Assembly (NCBI GenBank): GCA_034769895.1
Contig: CM068373.1
Coordinates: 21,433,967 to 21,497,966 of the forward strand
Direction of reading: 5' to 3'
Length of the DNA stretch: 64,000 nt
From: Magicicada septendecula
Lineage: Eukaryota > Arthropoda > Insecta > Hemiptera > Cicadidae
Shown piece after piece: positions 45,444 through 56,338 of the stretch. A program made the translations under genes and the position numbers. The first letter of the stretch is position 1; the number at the start of each line of letters is the position of its first letter. The notes beneath the pieces are model-generated. The model worked only from the letters and a program-made list of their open reading frames with translations. It was not told the DNA's origin and searched no databases.

Positions 45444-46580
45444 ATGCTTCCATCGTTAATGTCCGTGATAATATCTTGCTTACTGTGTGGTTTTCCGATG
45501 CCTGTATTCCGAGCAGCAAAACTACAAACTTCCATAAACGTGTACTGTTTAATAATGACGACGTTGCAGTGCGTAATATGGTTAATACTTTTGTTTATAA
45601 GATTATATTCCATGGTGTACAGTATAAATGAAATTTTGTTAACGACATTGGGCACAATGTCATCGGTAGTTATAATTTACTATAAGATAAAATTTTTCTT
45701 GAACCTAGAGACGAGTCGTAATATAGTTGAAAATATTACTTACATTGACAAATCGATTAAGTCTCTGTACATCTCATTTCCGCATGCACGTTACAACACT
45801 GGAAACAGTTTACATTTAATAGCCTTCAGTTTTTTATTTATATTGTATACTTATGTGATGTATGTTGAAAGTTACATTAGGGAAGTGTTTAGTGTGGTAA
45901 ACGTGAGTAAGTACATTTACTTTTTTATTGTTGATTTATCCAACATGACGTTATTGATGTACTGTATCCATGTAAGTAACATTTTAAGACAAAGTCTGCT
46001 GCATATTCGACACGCGTTTGAAATGTGGCAAAGTGACAACAGGTGTAGGCCAACTGTCGCTGCCTGGAGTATCAGCGTGCCAGTTGTAGCAATCGGGCAC
46101 ACAAGAAGTGAAAACGAGTTTACAGAGACTCGCAATGTTTACAAAACTATCAGTTCTTTAAATCGTATTACTTATGAAACTTTCATGGAAATAAGTCAAC
46201 TATATTCAGGTTATTTCTGTTTTGGCACATTGGGGCTTATTTTGTGGGTTTCTTATGAAATAATTTTTGCAGCCGCGCATGGAAACATTGCAAACTTTAT
46301 AGTTAATATTTTAGTATGGCTTCTAACTGATGTGTTTCTTTTATTTAATTACGCGTCCATAAACTCAGAATTGAGATACCTGGAAGGTAAGCTGAGCTGC
46401 TTCTATTACAGAAAATCATTTAACAGATTTCGAAATAAAACATTAAATTGTATTTATCAGTATGCACATCGACATAAAAAAAATGATTGTAGATTTTTTT
46501 ACTTAGATGTTTCTAGATTTTCATTATTTATTGATTTTGTAGCATTAATTGTATTTAGTGTTTTAGAAAGTACTAAGTAA
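45444..46580 (+). CDS. Gustatory receptor-like seven-helix chemoreceptor, intact, intronless
   Basis: 378 codons from ATG to TAA in one exon. Hydrophobic helices lie at about residues 5-22, 32-55, 63-86, 122-142, 153-180, 257-277, 283-303 and 358-374; the first may be a weak or re-entrant one, leaving seven. The final helix is DFVALIVFSVLES, aligning with DFISLIVFSIL of the paralogue on minus at 32117. Both lack the usual TYhhhhhQF ending of insect Gr proteins. Further shared positions are CGF.MP.F near the start, KL..SINVYCL, a conserved loop YR.SF and YQYAHR near residue 340. Length fits the Gr family (about 350-450). Grs form cation channels in taste neurons; the ligand is unknown. An AATAAA signal lies 33 bases after the stop, and a Tc1 element starts right behind it. 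Confidence 0.86.
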   Translation: MLPSLMSVIISCLLCGFPMPVFRAAKLQTSINVYCLIMTTLQCVIWLILLFIRLYSMVYSINEILLTTLGTMSSVVIIYYKIKFFLNLETSRNIVENITYIDKSIKSLYISFPHARYNTGNSLHLIAFSFLFILYTYVMYVESYIREVFSVVNVSKYIYFFIVDLSNMTLLMYCIHVSNILRQSLLHIRHAFEMWQSDNRCRPTVAAWSISVPVVAIGHTRSENEFTETRNVYKTISSLNRITYETFMEISQLYSGYFCFGTLGLILWVSYEIIFAAAHGNIANFIVNILVWLLTDVFLLFNYASINSELRYLEGKLSCFYYRKSFNRFRNKTLNCIYQYAHRHKKNDCRFFYLDVSRFSLFIDFVALIVFSVLESTK

Positions 46581-46612
46581 ACACACATATACACACATAC
46601 ACTTTGAAATTC

Positions 46613-46618
46613 AATAAA
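46613..46618 (+). promoter_or_regulatory. Polyadenylation signal of the plus-strand Gr
   Basis: AATAAA, 33 bases past the stop, immediately followed by the TA target of the Tc1 insertion. Confidence 0.6.
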
Positions 46619-47272
46619 TAGAGTAGTGTGAAAATTAATTGGGACAAACCAATTTTTCCACAAAGATGTTTATTTTAGTTGAAGAAGTTGCCTGAAACCG
46701 CTTTTAACTCCTTTGAACTAATATGTGATGTTCACCTTGACTTTTAGAAAGTTGTTTGACCAGTTTTTGTTAAACTGGAATCGCTTTGTCTTAGTTCAGT
46801 GTTAGATTTTGTAAGGAGTGTATGTGTTCTCGAGTCATTTAGTTACTAAAGAAAGATTATAAAGAAAAATATTACTCCCAGAAAAAGAGCAAAGATTGTT
46901 TTTTAAGTGAGTATACGTCTATGACTGTGAGAGACATTGCTGCAACAGTTGGTGTAAGAAAATCTAGTGTTTCAAGAATAATAAATAGACACGTTGATTT
47001 CGGAATACTTTCTCCAAAAATAAAGGACAAATTTGAAAGGAAACGCAAAACTGATAAAATTCTACTTGGGAAAAGTAAATTCACCCTCAGAAGACATCTC
47101 AAGACCTTCGAAGAGATTTACAGGCTACTGGTATCAACATTGATTCTTCAACATTACGGCGCAGGATTATTGAAGCAGGGTGGAAGACTCGAAAACCAAT
47201 TAAAAACAATTACTGACGCCTGCAATGAATAGAAAACATAATAACATAATGAATAGAAAACATAATAACATA

Positions 47273-47757
47273 ATATATTCACTTGAAAACATTAAGTCAA
47301 ATTACGCACTCCACTTGATTTCAAACAACCACACTTACACTGATTTAAGGTCTAATCTTACACCTTTACATTACTGCAACAAGGGTCGTTACATGGATGC
47401 ATTAGAGGAATATGAAATATACAAAAGTTATAATAATACGAACAATCATGATGGCATACTGAACGATAAATTGAACTTTAAATCCAACCCACTGTACGAC
47501 ACCGCGTTGCAGTTACTTGAGATAAACAATTTGGCAATAACTCAAGTCCAATAATTCAGTATCCTGCCGAACGTTGAACGGTGCGCACCGAGTCGAACAC
47601 GTGTGGTTAAAAGGTGTACTTTTATGTATTTTATGAGTTTTAATATTTAACGATCTCTTTATGAGTGATTAGTCTGATGATGGGACATAGTTCCCGAAAC
47701 GCGTCACATTAAGAACTACGCGACGAAGTCACACGACGGATTTAAATAAGGTAATTT
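47273..47757 (+). mobile_element. Penelope-like element fragment nested in the Tc1 transposase
   Basis: Flanked by ATGAATAGAAAAC at 47225 and 47249 (two tandem 24-bp copies) and at 47758-47770, a 13-bp target duplication. It codes for the end of a GIY-YIG endonuclease domain (NYALHLISNNHTYTDL, LHYCNKGRYMDALEEYEIYK, LNDKLNFKSNPLYDTAL; stop at 47552-47554), followed by a hammerhead-type motif. It is 5' truncated, as is usual for target-primed insertion. Confidence 0.8.
47674..47705 (+). ncRNA. Hammerhead ribozyme motif with intact core
   Basis: CTGATGA, a stem II hairpin GGGAC-ATA-GTTCCC, GAAAC, then GCGTC with the GUC cleavage triplet at 47703-47705. All conserved core bases are present, and helix III is minimal, as described for hammerheads of Penelope-like elements. 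The flanks GATTAGT and ACATTAAG can partly pair as helix I. Confidence 0.7.
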
Positions 47758-48451
47758 ATGAATAGAAAACGTTTAGCTCGGGCTAGAAAATACGAATCTT
47801 GGAGTAGTGATAACAGGAAGAAGGCAATAATCAGTGATGAAACACACTTTTTGTCTAAGGGTACATACTAGTAGTTGTCAGAAAAAGCCCCTGCTGAACC
47901 AGTGAGAGCCGAACGTCTTCGGCAGACCGTCAAATACCTCTCAAAAAGATGTTTTGTTGATATTTCACGTCTAGTGGTCCTGGAAGCTTAGTACCAGTGG
48001 AAGGAATGATGAACTCGTTGAAATACTTGCAAACGTCCGCTGACAACCGTAGAACTTTTCAACATGACCATGCTCCATGCCATTATTCAAATTAATTAAA
48101 CATTTTACAGAAGAAAATTATATGAAAATTCTGGATTGGTCTGAAAATTTTCCAGAATTAAACTAAATTGATAATTTTCGGAATTTAGTGAATTGCCTTG
48201 GCAAGATGGAATGTTAAAAAAAGTGCGGTTGATTGAAAACGTTCTAAAAGTGTGGTACCGCAAAAAAGCTAAAAAAAATGTATTGTATTTTGTGGAATGA
48301 ATGAGAAATCGAATAAAAGAGGTTATCAAAGCTACAGGAGGACAAATTTCATGCTGGTTTTCAGTTACTGACTGTAAGTAAAATTACTTCAATAACAAAG
48401 ATTATTTTAAAATATTTTGCTGTTGTCCCATTTATTTTGCACACTATTCTA

Positions 48452-49780
48452 TAAATCAAGAAAAGATTGGAAGAAAATAAATTTGGCACAGTTTATGAAA
48501 GTTTTTGCTGAAATAAAGAAGCTCAAGTAATTCACTGAGTAGAGAAGTCATTGCTGAGTAGGCCTATGAAATGCTGCTTTTTGATTATTAACGTGGCTGT
48601 CATAAGCGCAACACCAGTGAAATAAGGTATTTACCCGCTGAAAGTAAATCTGTTTTGCATTCACATATGAAATAAAAGTAAACATGGATTTTCATTCTCA
48701 GCGTTTTTTTCAAAGTGGTTTCTATTTTGGCGGTATTTTCTTGCTTCATCTTTCCGTGTGTATAGTTCAACGTTTTAACCACAGATTTTAAAGATGTTTT
48801 TGCATATAACAATATTTAGTAATTTTTAATAAAACGATTACACCTGCTTTTGTGAGAAACGTTTTGCAAAATTTGTTCGTAATTCAGTATATCGGAGTCG
48901 CACGTTTGTATGGCTGTATGCATTTGTGAGTGTACACTGTCAAGATAATACAGACGTTATAATATATGGTAATAGTATTATTATTATTATGTTCAACCAA
49001 CTATCAGTTCTGTATACACAAACGTATGTTATTAAAGTTGAAAGGCACAACACAGCTGTAGCAAAATAATTTGTAATTGACTCCAGAATTTTAGGCAATA
49101 AAGATAATTAATTATTGAATGTTGAACGGTTTGGAGAGGTTGCGTCAATAAACAAACTCATAATACTGTCAAAACTTTGACACGAGTCGTTTGAAAATTG
49201 TGTCTATACCTATTGACCGATCGTCGGTTTATTGATTAACTCGAGGATTTAATTCCTTAATTATGATGCAGCGTATTATCTGTAGTGAAACTAATTTTTA
49301 ATGTTTGTACTTAGTAATATTAGGTTTCAGAATGTCTGTAATGAAATTATTGTTATTATAGATATAGAATTAACAAATAATATTAGCTCAAGAAAGGTTA
49401 ACGATTTATTTCCAATTGTTTGTAAAACGAAAAGAAAATATTGGTTACACAGTTGTTAACATTAATTCGTCTAAATATTAACTCAGATTTGAATTAATTG
49501 TCGTGTTACTGAAGAGTATTCTGTATATGCTAATATCGGATGAGTATTGTAAAAGTGTTAAGATTTTAATTTGTTATTAAAATATATACAGGAATTGCGA
49601 TTTTCGTATTGTTTGAGTAGTGTTTTTTGATGTTTTTAATGTCTATATTAAACAAATAAACCTTACTAGATAGTTGTTGTTTTAATTTTTTGACCTGCTA
49701 TACTAAATAACGTTTCTGTTTTTTTTATGTATTTAGTTACTATTTACTAAGAAAATCATCAAAAATTATTCTTATTTAGT
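48452..49780. other. No feature recognised
   Basis: AT-rich intergenic sequence without supportable features. Confidence 0.5.
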
Positions 49781-50191
49781 AATGCAATTAATTTTTTTTT
49801 TTGCGATTTAATTACGGCTGGCGCCGCCTCTCGAGTCCTAGCTTCCACTGGCGCCGGTCTAAACAGTCCTGTTCTGTAAGTCTTCTTGCATTCATTGCAT
49901 CTTCGACGTCCATTTAACATGAAAGTTTAGGTCTTTATTTTTTCTTCTAGAGGGTGGAGTTCATTCCCATACCTTCCTTGGCCATTTCTCATCCGACAGT
50001 CTTTTTAGGTGTCCGAACCAATTCAGTCTTCTTGCTTCTCTTGTTTCTATAATGTCAAGGTTGATTCCCATCGTTTGTCTTATCTCTACATTTCTCACTC
50101 TATCCAGTCTTGTTAGTCTACAAGACTCCGCCATCTCCGTCAGTAGATGGATTACTGGCGGAGGTCCTGTAGACTAACAATGCAATTAATT
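49781..50191 (-). mobile_element. Short 5'-truncated LINE with exact 13-bp target duplication
   Basis: AATGCAATTAATT occurs at 49781-49793 and 50179-50191. Between them, on minus, is an ORF2 end (DRVRNVEIRQTMGINLDIIE, TREARRLNWFGHLKRLSDEKWP) and a terminal A run (T run on plus at 49791-49802). The 5' end of the copy (right side on plus) is a hairpin: TTGTTAGTCTAC...GTAGACTAACAA, about 24 bases per arm with a few mismatches (about 50107-50180). Confidence 0.85.
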
Positions 50192-50289
50192 ACTATAAAA
50201 ATTGCCGTAATATTAAACTTTTGACTATTTTAACATCGCTGAAAGAATTAATATTAGATTTAATAAACTTTCTTAGACAATTTTTTTGG

Positions 50290-50400
50290 CTGCACACTTC
50301 ATCAACATACAAGACCTAAAAAATTACAATAAAAATTAAGTAGACAGACGTTTCGGGGGTGCCCTCAACCGCCTTCTTCAAGTGAAGAACCAGTGAGACG
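50290..50400 (-). repeat. Penelope-like tail remnant with degenerate hammerhead
   Basis: On minus: CTTGAAGA (core with one extra base), a GC-rich segment, GAAAC and GTCTGTC (50343-50382). The same order of blocks occurs at 24160, 28807 and 47674. No coding part is attached. Confidence 0.4.
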
Positions 50401-50731
50401 ACTGCCTACTATTTCTACGTCCAATGATTTTTTTCATGCAGCAGCGTTAAACTCTTAAAAATATTATCCAGTGAGTGCTTCTATCAAATGTTGCCGCGTT
50501 GAAATGAACTGACCCAACTGTAGGCAAAGCCAGTATCTCTGTTAGCTTATTTTCTATTTACGCTTTTGTTTTTATGATTGACAATGTCTCTTCTGGCGAT
50601 TGTTTTGAAACGCATGGGTTTATTTTTACTAACTGTTCGAATTTGCTTTTAATTTGCTCTCTAAGGTTTCTAACTAACTCTTCTACTGTAACAGATACTT
50701 CGTATTGTTTAAATTAGCAGCCATCCTTACT

Positions 50732-50873
50732 ATTTCTTTTATGAATTTGCTAACTGCTATAATTTTTATTGTTCGACTAAGCTTTTCGTCATCAGACCTG
50801 ATGGTGTCAGTGATGACGAAAAGCTTAGTCGAACAATAAAAATTATAGCAGTTAGCAAATTCATAAAAGAAAT
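50732..50873. repeat. Perfect 63-bp palindrome with 16-bp loop
   Basis: Arms 50732-50794 and 50811-50873 are exact reverse complements. The loop is GACCTGATGGTGTCAG. Confidence 0.97.
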
Positions 50874-51271
50874 AAAAAAATGTAACAGATACGTTGATCG
50901 GTATGCCTCTTCTATATTTGAGACAGATTTTTCTACAGTAGACAATCATACTTCTTGCCCGTTTAGCTCACCGCGTAAATCACCCAAATCACAACATAGG
51001 AGACTCACTCTGCAGTACTATGCTTTTGCAACGTTTTCCGCTCCTCTATTAGAGCTTTTATGAAGAATCGCTTCCGTTCCTCTGCTTCCTACTTACATTC
51101 CTCCGACTCGAGCAATAGGATTTCTGCGGTTACTGTGTTTCCACTTTCATCGTTATTCTGCTTCTTCTCCTTCCCGTTTACGTTCGACTGCTTCTCGCTT
51201 GCGTTCTTCTTTCTGACTATCTTTCTGTTTCTCGTTGTTTTTCATCATGTAGTTTCTCTGCTTCTTCTCTA

Positions 51272-52354
51272 CAGGGGCGGATTAACCATTAGGCTGACTA
51301 GGCTGTAGCCTAGGGCGGAGTGCTTGGGGGGGGGGCAAAATTTTAGCTAAAAAATAATACAATTTTACAGCTAAATGTAAAATTGGTAATAAATTACAAG
51401 AATAAAAATTTGAGTTCATTTTGAACACAGGTGCCTGTTTGCGAGAAACTATGGTAAAACTGTACATAAATAATTGAAGTGCTTTCCAAACTGTTTTGGA
51501 ATAATGACATAATAAGACAAAAAGCTAAGCACCTTCTATAAAATTATGCTGTTGACTTGGATCAGATTTTTTCTGGTGAGTGTGTGCATTTAGCTCAGTT
51601 TTAAAAGCCTATGGTATGGACCTGTCAACCCAGAACAAGAAGGAGAAAAAAAGAAGAAAAAGCGATCTAAAACAAAACCACTGTTGAATTTTTTGAAAAC
51701 GCTTAACTTAGAATCAGTGTTTCCTAATGTTGATATAGCTTTGCGCATTTTACTTTCTATGCCCGTCAATAACTGCAGTGGTGGAAGATCTTTTTCAGCT
51801 TTGAAGAGGGTGAAGAATTATTTACGTTCAAATTTGCGCCAGGATAAACTGACGAGTGTAGCACTCTTGTTCACTGAAAGTGACTTTCTGCAAGGACTTG
51901 ATTTCAGTGAGGTGATTAAAACGTTTGCTCAATCTAAAGACAGAAAAAAGAATTTAGCTTGAACTTTACTTGAGTCTTAACAAATCCACAAGATATTTAA
52001 CTGATTGTCTTCTTTGTGTAAACGATGTTAAATGTACCCTTAATTAAACTGTTATAATTCTGTAACCACTTAGTTAATTTTTTCTTTATACAAGCTATGC
52101 AAAGTACAAATGGTTGAAGGTGTAACTCTAAAACAATCTCTGAAAAGTAGCCTCAGTTTTCAATTTTTGAGACTATTTCCAAAAACAGTAAGACATTTGA
52201 AATATTCCTAACTAAGAAATATATTGTAGGGTGTTTAAAGCTTCATTCAGCGCCTTGGAAATAAACGCAAGAGTAAGGTATGGGAGGTGAGGGGAGGCCT
52301 AAAATATTATTAGCCTATTAGCCTAAGGCGCCAAGATACCTTAATCCGGCCCTG
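51272..52354 (+). mobile_element. hAT transposon, internally deleted
   Basis: Terminal repeats CAGGGGCGGATTAA and, on minus, CAGGGCCGGATTAA lie between 8-bp duplications CTTCTCTA (51264-51271 and 52355-52362). The remaining coding part (51684-51962, plus) is the C-terminal hAT dimerisation region (FPNVDIALRILLSMPV, SFSALKRVKNYLRS, ALLF). The catalytic part is missing, so it needed transposase from elsewhere. Confidence 0.93.
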
Positions 52355-52510
52355 CTTCTCTACATCATGTCATCGTCGTTCCTTCGTTTGCGGTAGCAGC
52401 GCCTGGGACGTTTTCTTCATCTGACTGTTATACATTGTTGTAAATCAATTGTCGCACGCACTACTCTTCAACAAAGGGTGCTTTGCTTTCCTATACGACA
52501 TCTAACACAC

Positions 52511-52860
52511 TGTTAAGACGGTCACCCTGATCATCGTGCTGTGCAGTAGAAACAGAACAATTTACCAACAGCAAAGTCAAAAATAACAAACATTAATTAC
52601 AACAAGAAACAATTAAAAATCAATAAAGGTACTCTAATACACTAACCCGAGTTAAATCTGTCCAAACACACAACAATAAATGTTACCTTACAAAACTTTT
52701 GCACTAATCAACACAATAATGACGTTCCACTAGAAAGCTACAATAACCCAGAAGGACACCTAAATATCGTTGGTCTGCGATTGAACTGTGGGTCGCTTTG
52801 AAATCCAGTACTTATACTGAATTTATATCGAAATCCTCACCGCTTTGCGTTATGGTGACG
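52511..52860 (-). mobile_element. Gypsy-family LTR (diverged)
   Basis: It starts TGTTAAGACGGTC, and its left part matches the other LTRs (CAATAATGACGTTCCAC-type blocks are diverged). No clear TCGTAACA end was seen; a candidate lies near 53040, so the right boundary is approximate. Confidence 0.55.
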
Positions 52861-53204
52861 TAACGAGCAATGATACCGGTACGGTAGTCGAGTAAGGTCC
52901 CAACGGGTGGGCCAGTATTTCTCGAACAATCCAGAGCGTTCTGTAATTCCGCCGTGCAAATATGCGTGCACGGTGTCACGTAGTCACACAGCAATGAGGA
53001 TAGCAATATTGTTATCACTGTCACACGAATCGTGTTGTAACCGTGAAAACAAAACACTGACGACAGAGGAAATCGCTGTTTAGAACTTCAATTAAACTTA
53101 AATAAGTAAAACAACAACAAACCTTACACCACGAAGGAACAATCGATTTCGATTTTACGTAAGGCATTACGGTGTAAGCTTGTGATAAATGAAAGTATAA
53201 TAGA

Positions 53205-53710
53205 ACAAGTAATGCAGATAGAGTACTTAGGAACAAGGCTTACAACTAACAATAGGGCAGATGAAGAAATAGAAAATCAATTGACGAAAGCACGAAGAAT
53301 TGTTTAACGCATGAATAACCTTATATGAAATAATAAATACCTCGCACAAGAAGCAAAGATTGAGATTTACAAAAGCAGAATACGTCCATTAATATCGTAA
53401 CAGTATGCATCAGAGACCAAGCCAGATACAGCAACAACTCAAAGAAAACGACAAACTATAGAAATGACTATCTTACGGAGTGTGCTAGGAAATACAAGGT
53501 ACGATAGGTTGCCAAACAATAATATATGGCGAACGTGTAATGTAAAAGATATTAATCCTTGGATTGCGGAAAGAAGAAGGATAATGAACACATATCAAGA
53601 ATGGATGACACAAGGCTAGTGAAAAAGGCAAGAGATAGCCAACCAAACACGTAGAGGAGCACTGGTCGGCTAAGGAAGGGGTGGAGTGACATCATGCAGT
53701 AGTGTACTTT
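53205..53710 (+). pseudogene. LINE ORF2 C-terminal fragment
   Basis: The plus frame gives IEYLGTRLTTNNRADEEIE, LTKARRI, AQEAKIEIYKSRIRPL, TQRKRQTIEMTILRSVLGN and AERRRIMNTYQEW, with several in-frame stops. The order fits the end of LINE ORF2. It is 5' truncated and inactive. Confidence 0.75.
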
Positions 53711-53779
53711 TATAGAACAGGACAGAGTCCTAACTAGGAAGTTAAAGAGAAAGAAATGTACATCACGCTCAGCACTGTG

Positions 53780-54130
53780 AAGTACAAATAGAGAAACTTT
53801 TAAAGAATTTCGACGAAACCGAAACATCGAAGCATGATAATGTTTTTAAGCTTTTGAAACGTATACTGTGGATTAGGTTTGGTGGATTATGTAAATCATT
53901 TCCAAACCACAGACGATCACAAACAGAGCATATAAAACCAAATTTATTTTCACAAAACCGTTTGCTAAACTCAATGTCAGCAGCGATTATTTCTGTCTTG
54001 ATGCGTTTACATATCAAATTTCTAGACTGTGGGGAATCGAAAGTGTGGAAGTGTCACGTTTTTCGATGACGTTTTTGTGGAATGACTCCCAGCCTAAAAA
54101 CATTATCATGTTAATAAATGCAACAAATGG
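53780..54130 (+). repeat. Repeated module, plus-oriented copy
   Basis: Same module as 1945-2230 and 54425-54760 (both minus) and 62661-62785 (plus, partial). One frame stays open from 53896 to about 54187 (SKPQTITNRAYKTKF, NVSSDYFCLDAFTYQISRLW, GIESVEVSRFSMTFLWND), longer than in the other copies. The family is not recognised. Confidence 0.7.
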
Positions 54131-54424
54131 TCAATTATTAACGCTTAACAATTTACAAGTCACAGTAACAACAATTCCGACAAATTGATTCGGCTATTGA
54201 TATTCATATGTTTATCACAGAGAAAATGCACGTCATACAAACCGCGTTCAAAATTTTGCTTTCTATTTCAAAATCCCGTTCTGTATTATCCAATACTAAA
54301 AACACGAAAATACAGAATACTAAACATACTCTGTGTTGGTACTTACGCAGTCAGTAAAACTAATTAAGTGTGTGTACAACAAAAAATATCTGTTTTAAAA
54401 TATAATTTAAACATTTGGTAAATA

Positions 54425-54874
<450 letters not shown>

Positions 54875-55149
54875 CCTCAAAACCTACACAAATGTCCTTT
54901 TTACAAAACAAGCAACAGTGGTAATGACACGTAAAATTCAGATGTCCTTACACGATTATCGTATGCGCGCGCGAGTGTTAATACAGAACCTGCCTACGAC
55001 AAAGATACCAATGTCGTTTCCTAATAGGAGTTTTCGCGTTGCTGTTGGTAATAATTATTCACGCCTTTACTCTACTCTGTTTGAGAGTATCAATACTCAA
55101 AGACAGCACCATATGTGGAGTATTGAAAGCGTCTTAAATACAGTACTTC

Positions 55150-55800
55150 TTTTTCTTCACTTCAAGGATTAGGTTATATAAACCTGTTTTGGCACCCACG
55201 TCATTCTCGGACGACCCACGTCTCTTCTACCAATGCCTTTATAGTTCTGTGCCGTTTTCGGCAGTCGATCCTCTGTCGTCATTTGCAGATGATCCCACTA
55301 TTGTCTTCTGCAAGCTGAAATAATTTCAATTATGTCCTCTACTTAAAGTTCTGCTTTGATATCCTCATTCCTTATTAAGTCTTGGAATGTTTAGTTTAAA
55401 GTACTTCAAAGAAACTGCATTTCAGCATTCCTTTTATGCCATGACCCACGCCTCACTCACATATGTCAATGCGGGTATTGCGATTGTCTTATAAATTTTA
55501 ATCCTTATGCTGTGCCTTGTTTTATTTCTAAGATTTATATGGATAGTACCACAAATTCATTTACCTTCTCTCTTACATTATATTCTGACTCATAGTTTAC
55601 TGAACACCCGAGATATTTGAAACGGCTCACTTGTAAAGTTCTGTTGTTTATAACTATTTTATTTCTCACTGGATATTTACCTTTAAAGGCCATGTTAAAT
55701 ATTTTACGTTCGACGGAAATATGATGCTGTTGCGTTCCATCGATTGTATTCTGTACATGAGTTAATGCAAAGGCAACAGAACAATACATTCTGTATAGAT
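55150..55800 (-). pseudogene. LINE ORF2 C-terminal fragment
   Basis: On minus: LTHVQNTIDGTQQHH, KYPVRNKIVINNRTLQVSRF, FKYLGCSVNY and YNVREKVNEF, then a broken continuation with a PALTYVSEAW block near 55450-55480 and the 3' segment to 55150. Stops and frame changes are present; 5' truncated. Confidence 0.75.
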
Positions 55801-55802
55801 AT

Positions 55803-56270
55803 TGTTACGACGGTCTACTTGATCGTCGTAGGTACAGTGGAAAACAAAATACAAGACTCCAATTAAGTCACTAATCACCAGCTTTAATTTTCACAGTTAA
55901 ACAGTTTGTAATTAGCAACACAGTCTCTTACACCAAATCAAATAAAAATTGTTCACACGCAATAAAAACGTCAACTAATATTAAACACAACTGTATTAAC
56001 ACAATAATTCTTCACGTCGACAAACACTCAACCCGCACTAGCGGAAATCGCTCACGTTACTCAACTGAAAACCGGGCTGCCATGGTTTTATATACGCCGC
56101 GCTGAGGTACAGTACAGCTTTCCCTCCTTAACTGAACGCTGGCCGTTTAATGCGTATCTCAAGTGTTCTTGGAACTCACTAGAATCACGTAGTTGAATGA
56201 CGCAACAGCTGCCACAATGGACGGGGGGAGTGGAGAATGTTCTCGGTTGTTCGGAAGGCTTCTCGTAACA
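55803..56270 (-). repeat. 3' LTR (468 bp)
   Basis: The terminal inverted repeat TGTTACGA/TCGTAACA is perfect. On minus a TATA box (GCGTATATAAAACC) lies near 56090, followed about 25 bases on by TCAGTTGAG, an insect initiator-like sequence. Confidence 0.9.
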
Positions 56271-56338
56271 CTCTCCCTCCTTAAGCCTGTTCGTCCCGAA
56301 CTGGCAAAACGTTTCTGAAGTAACACTTGGCCTGGCGA

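Larger units (their letters stand above)
46621..48449 (+). mobile_element. Tc1-like transposon, inactive, with nested insertion
   Basis: Terminal repeats GAGTAGTGTGAAAATTAATT (left) and, on minus, GAATAGTGTGCAAAATAAAT (right) are flanked by TA (46619-46620 and 48450-48451). The transposase is broken: the helix-turn-helix start is MTVRDIAATVGVRKSSVSRI from 46921; a frame change lies near 47090; then SSTLRRRIIEAGWKTRKP. After the nested insertion come NRKRLARARKY and KKAIISDETHF (catalytic Asp), FQHDHAPCH near 48060 (second Asp), and a degenerate LIENVLKVW block (third acidic position region) near 48220. Without the nested insertion the element would be about 1.3 kb, normal for Tc1. Confidence 0.92.
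50401..52510 (-). mobile_element. Gypsy-family element, gag region and leader (interrupted by hAT)
   Basis: On minus, the block near 50470-50520 matches the gag start at 57.9 kb (TFDRST-type). Positions 50683-50949 keep part of the gag N-terminal frame, and 52370-52510 resemble the leader next to the LTR at 58.4 kb. A hAT element sits at 51272-52354 and a large palindrome at 50732-50873. The LTR follows at 52511. Many stops; inactive. Confidence 0.65.
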
